DNA of 64,000 nt, taken from contig NZ_JAHYSS010000004.1 of NCBI RefSeq assembly GCF_019802255.1, positions 248,001 through 312,000 of the forward strand, given 5' to 3'. Below, piece after piece: positions 1-8,220 of the stretch (the first letter of the stretch is position 1; every line of letters begins with the position of its first letter). The notes beneath the pieces are model-generated. The model made no database searches. It was not told where the DNA came from and saw only the letters and a program-made list of their open reading frames with translations. Made by a program: the position numbers and the translations under genes. Source of the DNA: Pedobacter polysacchareus. GTDB taxonomy: Bacteria; Bacteroidota; Bacteroidia; Sphingobacteriales; Sphingobacteriaceae.

Positions 1-198
1 GGAATTCCTTCCTCCGAAATTAATAATATCTTTAAGAAGTTTTTCCGCATTCAAAACCAGTACAACCAGAATGGAAGTGTTGGCCTCGGATTGGCTTTCT
101 GTAAAGAAGTCGTTAACTTTATGAAAGGCGAGATCACGGTAAAAAGCAGGGTGAATAAAGGAACAGAATTTAAAATTGTACTACCATATAACGATTAG
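1..198 (+). CDS. Sensor histidine kinase, C-terminal fragment
   Basis: The gene enters from the left edge and only the last 65 codons are present, ending at TAG 196-198. They read as the end of a HATPase_c domain: the G2-box stretch GSVGLGLAFCKEVV (ATP-lid glycines) is followed by a beta hairpin containing KGEITVKS and NKGTEFKIVLP, the usual end of a kinase catalytic core. The kinase would autophosphorylate a histidine lying outside the window. It ends 4 bases before the response regulator start, so the two form a two-component pair. Sensor input cannot be judged. Confidence 0.85.
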   Translation, partial: GIPSSEINNIFKKFFRIQNQYNQNGSVGLGLAFCKEVVNFMKGEITVKSRVNKGTEFKIVLPYND

Positions 199-202
199 AA
201 AT

Positions 203-892
203 ATGTCTAAGGGAATTAAAATATTAATAGTTGAAGATGATGAGAACCTCAGGTTTTTAGTGGTCCACCGTTTAAAAGCAGAAGGATATGATGTTCTGGA
301 GGCTGGTGATGGGGAAACTGCAGAGAAAACGATCATGACTGAAAAGCCGGATATTGTTTTACTGGATTGGATGTTACCTGGTAAACAAGGTTCTGAGGTT
401 TGCGAAGAAGTTCGTAAACAAGGTTTTGAAAACCTGATCATCATGATGACCGCAAAAGCACAGGATGTAGATAAGATCGACGCGTATAACTTCGGTGTTT
501 CCGACTACGTAACGAAGCCGTTCAACATGGATGTATTGGTGGCTATGCTGGACAATAAAGTTAAATTCTTATTGAATAACGACCGTTCAGAGATCCATCG
601 TTTTGGAAATATGGAACATCACCCTAACATCCATACCTTATTCAGGAATGAAAAGAAAATAGAGCTGACCATTTTAGAGAATAGAATCCTGCTTTATTTC
701 CTGAGAAATCCGAATAAAGTGATCAATCGTGATGAACTGATGCTGGTAGTTTGGGGATACAACTCTGATGTAAATACCAGAACGCTGGATATGCACATTG
801 TGCGTCTGCGTAAAAAGATAGAGCTTAATCCTGATAATCCTCAGTTGTTACAAACCGTAAGAGGAGTAGGTTATCGTTTTAATCCTGCTTAA
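203..892 (+). CDS. OmpR/PhoB-family response regulator
   Basis: A 229-aa DNA-binding response regulator. The receiver domain spans about residues 5-118, with acidic pocket Asp12/Asp13, phosphoacceptor Asp55 (LLDWMLPG), Thr83 and Lys105 (TKPF). The C-terminal winged helix (about 130-227) has the typical RTLDMHIVRLRKKIE recognition-helix region and ends in VRGVGYRF. The frame stays open upstream to a TTG at 176, but that lies inside the kinase gene; ATG 203, 4 bases after the kinase stop, gives the standard N-terminus MSKGIKILIVEDD. It is the output half of the two-component pair. Its stop overlaps the stop of the convergent gene at 889. Targets are unknown. Confidence 0.93.
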   Translation: MSKGIKILIVEDDENLRFLVVHRLKAEGYDVLEAGDGETAEKTIMTEKPDIVLLDWMLPGKQGSEVCEEVRKQGFENLIIMMTAKAQDVDKIDAYNFGVSDYVTKPFNMDVLVAMLDNKVKFLLNNDRSEIHRFGNMEHHPNIHTLFRNEKKIELTILENRILLYFLRNPNKVINRDELMLVVWGYNSDVNTRTLDMHIVRLRKKIELNPDNPQLLQTVRGVGYRFNPA

Positions 893-1770
893 AAGGATAA
901 GTGCAGCAGTACCAGTAACAGGTACTGCAATAACATCATTCCGTCTAAGTACAGGAAATAATAGTATTCGTTCCTTTCTGGATTTGATTTATAGATCAAC
1001 CAACCTGTTAACCCGATGGTAAGCGTCAGCAAAATTACCTCAAGGTTGACAGTTTGCTGATGTAAAATCAGCAAAACCAGGTATCCGCCTAATAAAAACA
1101 GAGAAAATAGAAAAGCCTTTTTATCCCCTAATAAGGCAGGAATCGTTTTTAAGGCCATAATTTTATTTTGAAATAAGTCCCGCACATCAAAAGGAATGGT
1201 GATGGCTGCAATAAATAGGAAGCGCATAGCGACCATTAGCAGGGTTTCACCTGTAGAGATATTGAGCAATTGGTTATGCTCAGTTTCTACAATCGGCAGG
1301 AGTACACAGCTGATCGACCAGATCAGCGCCACCAAAAAAAGCTTGATCAAAGGAATATTCTTCAATCCTATTTTCTGCTCATCCAGCGTTAAAAAAGGGA
1401 TATTGTAACTAATGGCCAATACGCCGGTAAATAGCATCAGCAGCTGCGCCTCAATACTCAAATACAGCAATGCTAAGGGAATCAGGCAAAGCCCTGAGAT
1501 CAACACCATGGAAATAATTAACCGATGGTGTGAAAAGATCCAGCGAACCCTCATCAACGGAGAATTTGCAGGGTCTTTTGGTGCAGAAAGCAGCATGCTG
1601 AAATTATAGAGCCCCATCGTTCCAAAGAAAATGATGGCCAAAATATATTTATCAGGGGGAACATGTAACAAATAATAAGTAACCAGGCCTTGAGCAACCG
1701 CACAGATGGCGATAAACAAATTGCTGAACAGCAAAAAATCAAGGCTGGAAAACAGTATTTTTTTTACCAT
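889..1770 (-). CDS. UbiA-like integral membrane protein
   Basis: A 293-aa, very hydrophobic protein with about eight predicted membrane helices. Its length, topology and the segment FDVRDLFQNKIMALKTIPAL (about residue 200) resemble the second Asp-rich motif of UbiA prenyltransferases, which attach isoprenoid chains to aromatic or lipid acceptors in the membrane. The first NDxxDxxxD motif expected after helix 2 is not visible: that position reads MGLYNFSMLLSAP. It may therefore be a divergent or non-catalytic member. It begins 19 bases after the metallophosphoesterase stop, so it is probably the last gene of the minus-strand unit starting at 5750. The family call is by pattern only. Confidence 0.6.
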   Translation of the reverse strand: MVKKILFSSLDFLLFSNLFIAICAVAQGLVTYYLLHVPPDKYILAIIFFGTMGLYNFSMLLSAPKDPANSPLMRVRWIFSHHRLIISMVLISGLCLIPLALLYLSIEAQLLMLFTGVLAISYNIPFLTLDEQKIGLKNIPLIKLFLVALIWSISCVLLPIVETEHNQLLNISTGETLLMVAMRFLFIAAITIPFDVRDLFQNKIMALKTIPALLGDKKAFLFSLFLLGGYLVLLILHQQTVNLEVILLTLTIGLTGWLIYKSNPERNEYYYFLYLDGMMLLQYLLLVLLHLSF

Positions 1771-1789
1771 ATCCGAAGATGGAAATTAG

Positions 1790-3067
1790 CTAAGCACGTT
1801 TCAACTCAAATATCGTGATTTCTGGTAAAATTCCAACCCTTCCAGGATAGCCCAGGAAGCCATATCCCACATTTACATACAATTGCTGCTGCTTTTCCTG
1901 ATATAAACCTGCCCATTCATTATAGATATATTGTACGGGACTCCATTGGAAATCTTCCGTTCTGACGCCGAATTGCATGCCATGAGTATGGCCGCTGAAC
2001 ATCGCGTCAATCTGTGGATATTTAGGCAATACTTCTGCCCTCCAATGTGACGGATCGTGCGACAATAGTAATTTCACAGGAAGGTCATCCGTGTCTTTCG
2101 TCGCCAGGTCCATTCTTCCATATTTTGGGAATCTTCCGGTTCCCCAGTTTTCGATCCCCAGAATTCCAATCTCTTCTCCATTTACTTTCAGGCGTCTATG
2201 CTCGTTCATCAGCAAGTCCCAGCCCATCCGCTCATGCGTTTTGATCACTTCCTGTAGGTTCTTCGTTTTGATCGCTGAAGGTTCCTTCCCAAAACGATAT
2301 TCCCCATAATCATGGTTTCCTAAAACAGAATACACACCTAATGGCGCTTTCACTTTCTTGAAAATATCCTGATATTCGCGCATTTCGGTGGCCAAATCGT
2401 TGACCAGATCTCCGGTAAAAAATAGGACATCTGGTTTTTCTGCCAGCAGCATTTCCACCCCACCTAAAACCGCTCTGGGATTATAAAAACTTCCGGAATG
2501 GATGTCCGAAATCTGGCCTAATTTCATGCCCTCAAAAGAAGCTGGAAGATTAGGAAGGACTAAGGTCTTACGGATGACTTTATAATCATAAGCACCTCTG
2601 ACAATTCCCCAGCTTAAAGAAGTGAGTGGAATGGCGGCAGTAACCAGCCCTGCTTTGACTAGAAAAGAAGAACGGCTGATCGGCTCTCCGGTCTTCACCT
2701 GAGTGATGGTTTCCGGAAGTGCAGGATCTATAACCGACCCGGTTTTCGGTTTCGAAGACCGGGAAAGCTGAATGATAAACCTCCTGAAATCGTCTATAAC
2801 CAGGAAAGGAAGCAAAACCAGCTTACAGGCTACAGTTAAGAAATAAGCCACCAGAATCACTGATTTAAGGCTCAGAAACAGGTTCGCATAGAAGGTACTG
2901 AAAACACCAACCAGCAATACAAAGGTATAGCCCCACCAAAGAATGGTAAATAACTTCCGCGTTCCTGGTTTCCATTTCTTGAAAACACTAAGAATCGCGC
3001 GAAAGCAGTAATAGTCGAACGCTAACAGTAGTACTGATAAAAATATAAAGACGGGTAATCGGCCCAT
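1790..3067 (-). CDS. Membrane-anchored calcineurin-like metallophosphoesterase
   Basis: A 425-aa protein. Residues 1 to about 95 hold three or four hydrophobic helices, followed by a linker and another hydrophobic segment around 140-155. The C-terminal half is a metallophosphoesterase domain with the metal-ligand blocks ISDIHSG (DxH), FFTGDLVND (GDxxD), VLGNHDYG (GNHD), LSHDP and FSGHTHGMQFG (GHTH). Such proteins (YkuE/YaeI type) hydrolyse phosphoesters, including lipid pyrophosphates in some homologues; the substrate here is unknown. It lies 36 bases downstream of the AAA+ gene and 19 bases upstream of the UbiA-like gene, so a lipid phosphate role would suit the neighbourhood but is inference. 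Confidence 0.88.
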   Translation of the reverse strand: MGRLPVFIFLSVLLLAFDYYCFRAILSVFKKWKPGTRKLFTILWWGYTFVLLVGVFSTFYANLFLSLKSVILVAYFLTVACKLVLLPFLVIDDFRRFIIQLSRSSKPKTGSVIDPALPETITQVKTGEPISRSSFLVKAGLVTAAIPLTSLSWGIVRGAYDYKVIRKTLVLPNLPASFEGMKLGQISDIHSGSFYNPRAVLGGVEMLLAEKPDVLFFTGDLVNDLATEMREYQDIFKKVKAPLGVYSVLGNHDYGEYRFGKEPSAIKTKNLQEVIKTHERMGWDLLMNEHRRLKVNGEEIGILGIENWGTGRFPKYGRMDLATKDTDDLPVKLLLSHDPSHWRAEVLPKYPQIDAMFSGHTHGMQFGVRTEDFQWSPVQYIYNEWAGLYQEKQQQLYVNVGYGFLGYPGRVGILPEITIFELKRA

Positions 3068-3103
3068 TTGGCGTAATTATAAAAAAATGAAATTTAAAAA
3101 AGC

Positions 3104-4603
3104 TTATCTGAAGTCCATATCATCTTCATCCTCCTCATCCGGACTGGTATTAAACAGACTGTCGAACATGTCAGAGAATCCAAATCCACTTTGCAGGTAT
3201 TTCTTGTTCAGCTGCGAATATTCTGCCAAACCATGCAGCACAAATTCCATCATCAGCAAAGTTTGATTGGCACTTAATTTCGGGTGGAACTGTTGTACCA
3301 GTTCACTTAATCCATCCACCTGCATCAATTCCTTTTTGTATTTAGCTAAAGTTAACTGATCGGAAATGTCTAAAGTATTCCCTTCTGTAAACCACTCTGT
3401 AATTCGGAAATATGGGTTCGCAGACTTACTTTTCTTCGCTTTTTCCGGATCCGGGAAGTAACGGTTAAACAGAGATTTAATGGCTTTTCCGATTAAAGTA
3501 TGGGCTACTTTTGCCGGGCCTTCCAGCTCTCCCTCATAAACCAACTCAATTTTTCCGGTAATGGCAGGGGTAATTCCTGTTAAATCCGACAACCGTACAA
3601 AAGTGCTTTTTTCCTTATTGATGAGCATCCTCCTTTCGGCAGTGCTGACCAGATTTTCATAAGCGGAGATCGTTAACCTGGCCGAAACACCGGATTTCTG
3701 ATCGATAAATTCACTTTGTCTGGCTTCAAAAGCCACTTGTTCTACCAGATCTTTTACCAGGCCATCAGCTTCTACAGTTTCTTTTTGTGCAGCAGTGATT
3801 TTGGCTTCCTGAGCGGTAATCTCTCTGGAAATGGCAATTGTTTTTGGGTAATGGGTTAAAATCTGACTTTCAATACGGTCTTTTAGAGGGGTCACGATGG
3901 AACCTCTATTGGTATAATCTTCCGGATTGGCGGTAAATACGAACTGCACATCCAGTGGCAATCTCAATTTAAAGCCCCTGATCTGAATGTCTTTTTCCTG
4001 CAGCATATTGAACAAAGCCACCTGAATCCTGGCTTGTAAATCCGGGAGCTCATTGATGACAAAAATACTGCGGTGTGCCCTTGGAATCAATCCGAAGTGA
4101 ATTACCCTTTCGTCATTGTAAGTCAGTTTTAAAGTCGCCGCTTTGATCGGATCCACATCCCCGATTAAATCGGCAACAGTCACATCTGGCGTCGCTAGTT
4201 TTTCCGTGTAGCGCTCGCTGCGGTGCTGCCAGCTGATGGGGGTATCATCTCCATGAATACTAATCTCATGTTTTGCATACCATGAAATCGGTTGGAGTGG
4301 ATCATCAAAAATTTCACTTCCAGCAACATACGGAATATATTCATCCAATAAATTGACCATCAGTCTGGCAATTCTTGTTTTTGCCTGGCCTCTTAAACCC
4401 AATAGCAAAATATTATGTCTGGATAAAATGGCAGTTTGAAGTTCCGGCATTACGGTTTCGTCATAGCCTAAAATTCCTTCGAAACCGGCTTCATTGCTTT
4501 GAAGCTGTGTGATCAGATTTTTACGGAGCTCGTCTTTTACGGCAAGCGACTTATAATTGGAGGCCTTTAATTGGCCAAGGGTTTTTATAGTGATGTGATC
4601 CAT
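3104..4603 (-). CDS. MoxR/ChlI-like AAA+ ATPase
   Basis: A 499-aa AAA+ ATPase of the magnesium-chelatase ChlI/MoxR group. Walker A is GLRGQAKT (residues 69-76); the Walker B region is FVINELPDLQ, with Asn-Glu in place of the usual Asp-Glu; sensor-1 Asn is in FTANPEDYTN. The acidic tail DEEDEDDMDF is typical of bacterial ChlI-like proteins that are not chelatases. The frame is open upstream to 4795, but that would overlap the vWA gene; ATG 4603, 49 bases after the vWA stop, gives MDHITIKTLGQL. MoxR ATPases pair with vWA proteins to remodel or insert metals into partner proteins. No chlorophyll genes are nearby, so chelation is not implied. Confidence 0.88.
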   Translation of the reverse strand: MDHITIKTLGQLKASNYKSLAVKDELRKNLITQLQSNEAGFEGILGYDETVMPELQTAILSRHNILLLGLRGQAKTRIARLMVNLLDEYIPYVAGSEIFDDPLQPISWYAKHEISIHGDDTPISWQHRSERYTEKLATPDVTVADLIGDVDPIKAATLKLTYNDERVIHFGLIPRAHRSIFVINELPDLQARIQVALFNMLQEKDIQIRGFKLRLPLDVQFVFTANPEDYTNRGSIVTPLKDRIESQILTHYPKTIAISREITAQEAKITAAQKETVEADGLVKDLVEQVAFEARQSEFIDQKSGVSARLTISAYENLVSTAERRMLINKEKSTFVRLSDLTGITPAITGKIELVYEGELEGPAKVAHTLIGKAIKSLFNRYFPDPEKAKKSKSANPYFRITEWFTEGNTLDISDQLTLAKYKKELMQVDGLSELVQQFHPKLSANQTLLMMEFVLHGLAEYSQLNKKYLQSGFGFSDMFDSLFNTSPDEEDEDDMDFR

Positions 4604-4652
4604 TATGATGTCTTTGGTATGATGTTTTTCGTGTGTAGTAGTGGTAGTAGGA

Positions 4653-5750
4653 TTATCGAACTGTTTTTCTTCTGTTTTTAATGTAATCTTCAAAGATATA
4701 TTCCCCCAATCCGTTGAGGGAGCTATAGAACGCCCTGCCTCCGTTGATTTGGGTAAATTCCCTGACAAATTGTTGGAGATAAGGATCCTGTGCAATCATA
4801 AAGGTGGTGATCGGAATATTTAATCGTTTACACTGTGCGGCCATATTCAATGTTTTATTGACCACTTTTCTGTCTAAACCCATGCTGTTTTTATAGTAAG
4901 TGCCATTTTCTTTCAGGCAGGTAGGTTTACCATCGGTGATCATGAAAATCTGCTTATTATGGGTTTTGCGACGTCTTAAAAGATCAGCTGCGAGTTCCAA
5001 TCCTGCAAAAGTATTGGTGTGATAGGGGCCAACCTGTAAATAGGGCAGGTCTTTAATGGTAATCGGCCAGGCATCATTTCCAAAAACCACAATATCCAGT
5101 GTATCTTTTGGATATCGGGTCCTGATCAGCTCTGCCAGGGCCATGGCCACCTTTTTAGCTGGCGTAATCCTGTCCTCGCCATAAAGAATCATGGAATGAG
5201 AAATGTCGATCATCAGCACAGTGGAAGTCAGGGTTTTATAGTCCTTTTCTTCTACTTCCAAATCCCGCTCAGTTAGCGTGAAATTGCCGATACCATGGTT
5301 AATCTGTGCATTGTGAATAGAGGCGGTCATGTCAATCTGATCCAGCGGGTCGCCAAAACTGTATTCCCTTCTATCGGCATTTTTCTCTTCGCCAATTCCG
5401 GAAATATTGGTGTTATGGTTCCCACGGCCTGCTTTTTTAAGCTTACCGAAAATCTCCTCTAATGCCGACTGACGGATCGTTTGCTCCGTCTTGGCGGTAA
5501 TGCTCATGTCACCATTTGCTGGATTCTCCTTGATGTAACCTTTTTCTTTAAGGTCATCAATAAAATTACCCATCCCATAATCGTTGTTGGTGAACTTGTA
5601 TTTTTTGTCCAGCTCATTCATCCATGCCAATGTTTCTCCCGCGTCACCGGCAGTATAATTGAGCAGCTGAGTGAAGAGCTTCAGCAATTCATCGAAACCA
5701 CCTTTCGGTAAGTCATCTGGCTGGAAATTAGAAAAATGGAAACCTCTCAT
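4653..5750 (-). CDS. von Willebrand factor A domain protein, partner of AAA+ ATPase
   Basis: A 365-aa soluble protein without a signal peptide. The C-terminal half (about 175-360) is a vWA domain with the MIDAS motif DISHSM (Asp182, Ser184, Ser186), a conserved Thr in HTNTFAG and the Asp of MITDGKPT, so metal-dependent partner binding should be intact. The N-terminal half is helical and has no domain I recognise. It is the first gene of the minus-strand unit vWA, AAA+, metallophosphoesterase, UbiA-like, with gaps of 49, 36 and 19 bases. vWA/MoxR pairs act together as chaperone-like modules; the client is not evident. Confidence 0.87.
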   Translation of the reverse strand: MRGFHFSNFQPDDLPKGGFDELLKLFTQLLNYTAGDAGETLAWMNELDKKYKFTNNDYGMGNFIDDLKEKGYIKENPANGDMSITAKTEQTIRQSALEEIFGKLKKAGRGNHNTNISGIGEEKNADRREYSFGDPLDQIDMTASIHNAQINHGIGNFTLTERDLEVEEKDYKTLTSTVLMIDISHSMILYGEDRITPAKKVAMALAELIRTRYPKDTLDIVVFGNDAWPITIKDLPYLQVGPYHTNTFAGLELAADLLRRRKTHNKQIFMITDGKPTCLKENGTYYKNSMGLDRKVVNKTLNMAAQCKRLNIPITTFMIAQDPYLQQFVREFTQINGGRAFYSSLNGLGEYIFEDYIKNRRKTVR

Positions 5751-5896
5751 ATATTCGTTATAAACGGAATATCGAAGGTAAAAGTTTGAAAATGGAGTAA
5801 TGTTATCCAGTTGTAAAAATACCCGGACAGAAAAATGGGTCGGATTGGCCGCTAAAAACAGCTGGAGGCGTTATTTAAGCGCCTGAGTATGGTTGA

Positions 5897-5938
5897 TTTA
5901 AATCAGGGTATGAAGAATGAGGCACACCCTGATTTAAA
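5897..5938 (-). terminator. Inverted repeat after JmjC gene, possible terminator
   Basis: Arms TTTAAATCAGGGT (5897-5909) and ACCCTGATTTAAA (5926-5938) are perfectly complementary over 13 bases with a 16-base loop. The repeat lies 14 bases beyond the stop of the JmjC-like gene at 5952 and before the vWA unit. There is no clean U-tract on the transcribed side, so termination strength is doubtful; it may be an mRNA 3'-end stabiliser. A smaller AGGCG/CGCCT hairpin follows near 5866-5885. Confidence 0.45.
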
Positions 5939-5951
5939 AAAAGGTTTTTAA

Positions 5952-6833
5952 CTATTTTGGAGAGCCGTTTGCAAGCGCACGTTCTGCTCTTTTTACCGCA
6001 ACCTTTTCTCTGTATTTTGCATAAGGGGCTTTAAAAGCCATTTTCAGCACACTATCCAGTCCGCCTTTAACCGCTAAATTAAATACACTCTGTGCTTTTC
6101 TGGTGATGGAAGCATCCCATGCTCTTAAGCTTAAAGAGAAAGAACCGTCCAGGTATTTCATCCAGTGCCACATTCCTGTAGGCATAAATAAAGTGTCACC
6201 ATGTTCCAGGAACACTTCATAACCTTCCACACCTTTTAAAGCTGGGAATTTTTCGAAATCAGGGTTTGCAACATCATAATCCTCTAAAGCGTAAGTGGCA
6301 TTAGGGATACAGTATAACCTTTTCTTCCATTTGTTGTCAAACAAAATGATGTGTTTTCTTCCACCAAAATGGGTGTGGAAAAGGTGAGGTAAATCAATGT
6401 CGTAATGTAAGAAAGTAACCGAGTTTGAGCCACCAAAAAACATAGCAGGCATACTTTCAATGAAGCCACCCATCAGGTCTTTTGGCAATACAATGTCTTT
6501 AATCAGGCTTGGCACGTGCTTGAACAGGTTAAAGAAAAATATGCGAAGCTCAGTAGGTTCTCTTTTGATCAGGTCCAGGTAATCGCCAAAACGCATTTCT
6601 GCTACTGAGGCATTGATCGGCTTTGAGGGATCAGCTTTAGAGTTGTCCATCAAACTGACATTCAGGTCGCCGGCAATTTCTTTTAAATATTCAGTCGTCC
6701 ATTTCTCTCTGGCTGGCCATGATTTAGTCAATCCCTTTATAATTAAAGGACGCCTCGGATCTAAATAATTCTTTTTGAAATCCTCAGGACTAATGTTCTC
6801 AACGGTATCTACCGGCTTCAATATAAAGCTCAT
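5952..6833 (-). CDS. JmjC/cupin_8-type non-haem iron oxygenase (copy 1)
   Basis: A 293-aa protein of the cupin-like JmjC fold. The Fe(II) facial triad is visible as His143-x-Asp145 in FLHYDIDLPH and His223 in GMWHWMKYLDG; Lys160 in GGRKH is a candidate 2-oxoglutarate ligand. Relatives hydroxylate protein side chains or small molecules in the cytosol; the substrate is unknown. ATG 6833 gives MSFILKPVDT, matching the length of the neighbouring paralogue exactly; a TTG three codons upstream is less likely. It aligns without gaps to the gene at 6979-7860 and lies 145 bases downstream of it, so the pair arose by tandem duplication. Confidence 0.87.
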   Translation of the reverse strand: MSFILKPVDTVENISPEDFKKNYLDPRRPLIIKGLTKSWPAREKWTTEYLKEIAGDLNVSLMDNSKADPSKPINASVAEMRFGDYLDLIKREPTELRIFFFNLFKHVPSLIKDIVLPKDLMGGFIESMPAMFFGGSNSVTFLHYDIDLPHLFHTHFGGRKHIILFDNKWKKRLYCIPNATYALEDYDVANPDFEKFPALKGVEGYEVFLEHGDTLFMPTGMWHWMKYLDGSFSLSLRAWDASITRKAQSVFNLAVKGGLDSVLKMAFKAPYAKYREKVAVKRAERALANGSPK

Positions 6834-6978
6834 AATTATCAAGGTTAAAGGACAAAAGTGTAAATTAAAATCTAAATTTATCCATCTGGGAATAATTATT
6901 TTTACCGGCGATCAAGGTTGTGACAGTTAATGATTATTATGACGCGGACTGTGAATGAGCAAAGCGTTGACCGTAAAA

Positions 6979-7860
6979 TTATCTGGGCTTCTGATCTGCA
7001 AGGGCCTTATTGGCTCTTCTAATGGCGAGTCTTTCCTTCCATGCCATATACTTTTCTTTAAAGTTGGCCTTCATAAAATCATCAAACTTGCGCTGGATCG
7101 TCAGGTTGTACAAGCTTTTGGCTTTTACAGCGAGAGATTTATCCCATGCCCGCAAACTGATGGAAAAGGAACCGTCCAGGTATTTCATCCAGTGCCAGTA
7201 ACCGGTAGGCATAAATAAGGTATCGCCATGCTCCAGGTAAGCTTCAATTCCTTTCACCCCCTTTAACGCCGGAAATTGATCGAAATCAGGTTTTTCTACA
7301 TCATAATCTTCTAAAGCATAAGTCGCATAAGGGATTTGATACAAGCGCTCTTTCCATTTGTTCTCAAATAATATCACATGTTTTCTTCCACCAAAATGGG
7401 TATGGAAGATGTGTGCCAGGTCAATATCGTAATGTAAAAAGGTAACAGAGCCCTTCCCTCCGAAAAACATATTCGGATAACTGTCTAAGAAGCCACCCAT
7501 TAATTCTTTTGGTGCCCGGTAATCTTCCAGCAGCTTTGGTGCCTGCTTTATCGGGTCGAAAAGGAAGATGCGAAGGTCGGTAGGGGTATTTTTAATCAAG
7601 TCTACATAATCTGCAAACTTCATCTCTGCCGCCGAAGCATTGATCGGCTTGGAAGGATCCGCTTTGGAGCTGTCGTAGAGTGGAACGGTTTTATCGCCAA
7701 CTACGGTTTTTAGGTAGTCAAGGGTCCACTTTTCATGAGCAGGCCATTTTTTAGACATGTTTTTTATGATGAGCGGGCGACGGGCGCGTAGATAGTTTTT
7801 CTCAAAATCTTCTTTTGAGATGTCCTGGACAACGTCAATTGGAGTAAGTTCGAACTTCAT
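6979..7860 (-). CDS. JmjC/cupin_8-type non-haem iron oxygenase (copy 2)
   Basis: A 293-aa paralogue of the preceding gene, about two thirds identical by eye over the first 160 residues. It has the same ligands at the same numbers: His143 and Asp145 in FLHYDIDLAH, His223 in GYWHWMKYLDG and Lys160 in GGRKH. ATG 7860 was chosen because the longer frame to 7899 adds residues with no counterpart in copy 1. The C-terminus differs more (basic, Lys/Arg-rich), suggesting divergence in partner or substrate. The leader upstream contains an 81-base nested palindrome at 7999-8079. The enzymatic role is inferred from the fold; the substrate is not known. Confidence 0.87.
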   Translation of the reverse strand: MKFELTPIDVVQDISKEDFEKNYLRARRPLIIKNMSKKWPAHEKWTLDYLKTVVGDKTVPLYDSSKADPSKPINASAAEMKFADYVDLIKNTPTDLRIFLFDPIKQAPKLLEDYRAPKELMGGFLDSYPNMFFGGKGSVTFLHYDIDLAHIFHTHFGGRKHVILFENKWKERLYQIPYATYALEDYDVEKPDFDQFPALKGVKGIEAYLEHGDTLFMPTGYWHWMKYLDGSFSISLRAWDKSLAVKAKSLYNLTIQRKFDDFMKANFKEKYMAWKERLAIRRANKALADQKPR

Positions 7861-7998
7861 CTGTGATGCTTTTATAAAGCCGATGGTGCATGGGAACATG
7901 CCCTGGTCATGCTTCGTGTATTTCGTAGGTAAACATAATAAAAAGGTAAAAGTTTGTTAATGTGGAGAGGTGAAAAATTAAAATCTTCTGACAAAAGG

Positions 7999-8079
7999 GA
8001 AAAATTGTCCCTGTGCTCAGACTCAAATCTTTTCCGAAGAGGAAAAAATTTGCAGGTCTTCGAACAGGAACAATTTTTC
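7999..8079 (-). ncRNA. Candidate structured leader RNA or palindromic element
   Basis: The outer arms 7999-8013 and 8065-8079 pair at 14 of 15 positions and the inner arms 8024-8035 and 8041-8052 at 11 of 12 around a five-base loop. In both stems the single plus-strand mismatch is C opposite A, which becomes a G-U wobble in minus-strand RNA. A short AGAC/GTCT helix joins the stems. The element lies downstream of the fasciclin terminator and about 140 bases upstream of the JmjC start on the same strand, so it would be in that gene's leader. A small palindromic mobile remnant is the alternative. Confidence 0.45.
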
Positions 8080-8142
8080 TGATGAATAATGTAGGTCCGA
8101 AATTGGGCGCTGTATATAGATGGAGCGATCAGCACATAAAAG

Positions 8143-8172
8143 AACAGGCAGCTCAAATCTGAACTGCCTGTT
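8143..8172 (-). terminator. Intrinsic terminator of fasciclin gene
   Basis: Perfect 9-base arms AACAGGCAG (8143-8151) and CTGCCTGTT (8164-8172) with a 12-base loop. On the minus strand the hairpin is followed by CTTTTATG. It lies about 50 bases past the fasciclin stop codon. Confidence 0.75.
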
Positions 8173-8220
8173 AAAGCCTAACCTTCTCTATATCGCTCTT
8201 TTGGCTTTTCTTTTAATGTT

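Larger units (their letters stand above)
7861..8220. other. Gene-free stretch between JmjC copy 2 and fasciclin gene
   Basis: These 360 bases have no convincing gene; the open frames are short and atypical in composition. The stretch holds a strong hairpin terminator for the fasciclin gene (8143-8172) and an 81-base nested inverted repeat (7999-8079). No clear TAnnTTTG box for the JmjC gene was found. Confidence 0.7.

Noticed and set aside
203..892. PorX, the T9SS response regulator
   Set aside because: PorX carries a PglZ-type output domain; this regulator has an OmpR winged helix.
3104..5750. Magnesium chelatase for chlorophyll or cobalamin
   Set aside because: ChlI-like AAA+ plus vWA pairs are widespread outside chelatases; there is no large ChlH/CobN subunit or tetrapyrrole chelation gene.
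7872..8156. A 94-codon minus-strand frame upstream of the JmjC gene
   Set aside because: It overlaps the palindromic leader, has no conserved features and is Ser/Cys/Phe-rich as in noncoding frames.
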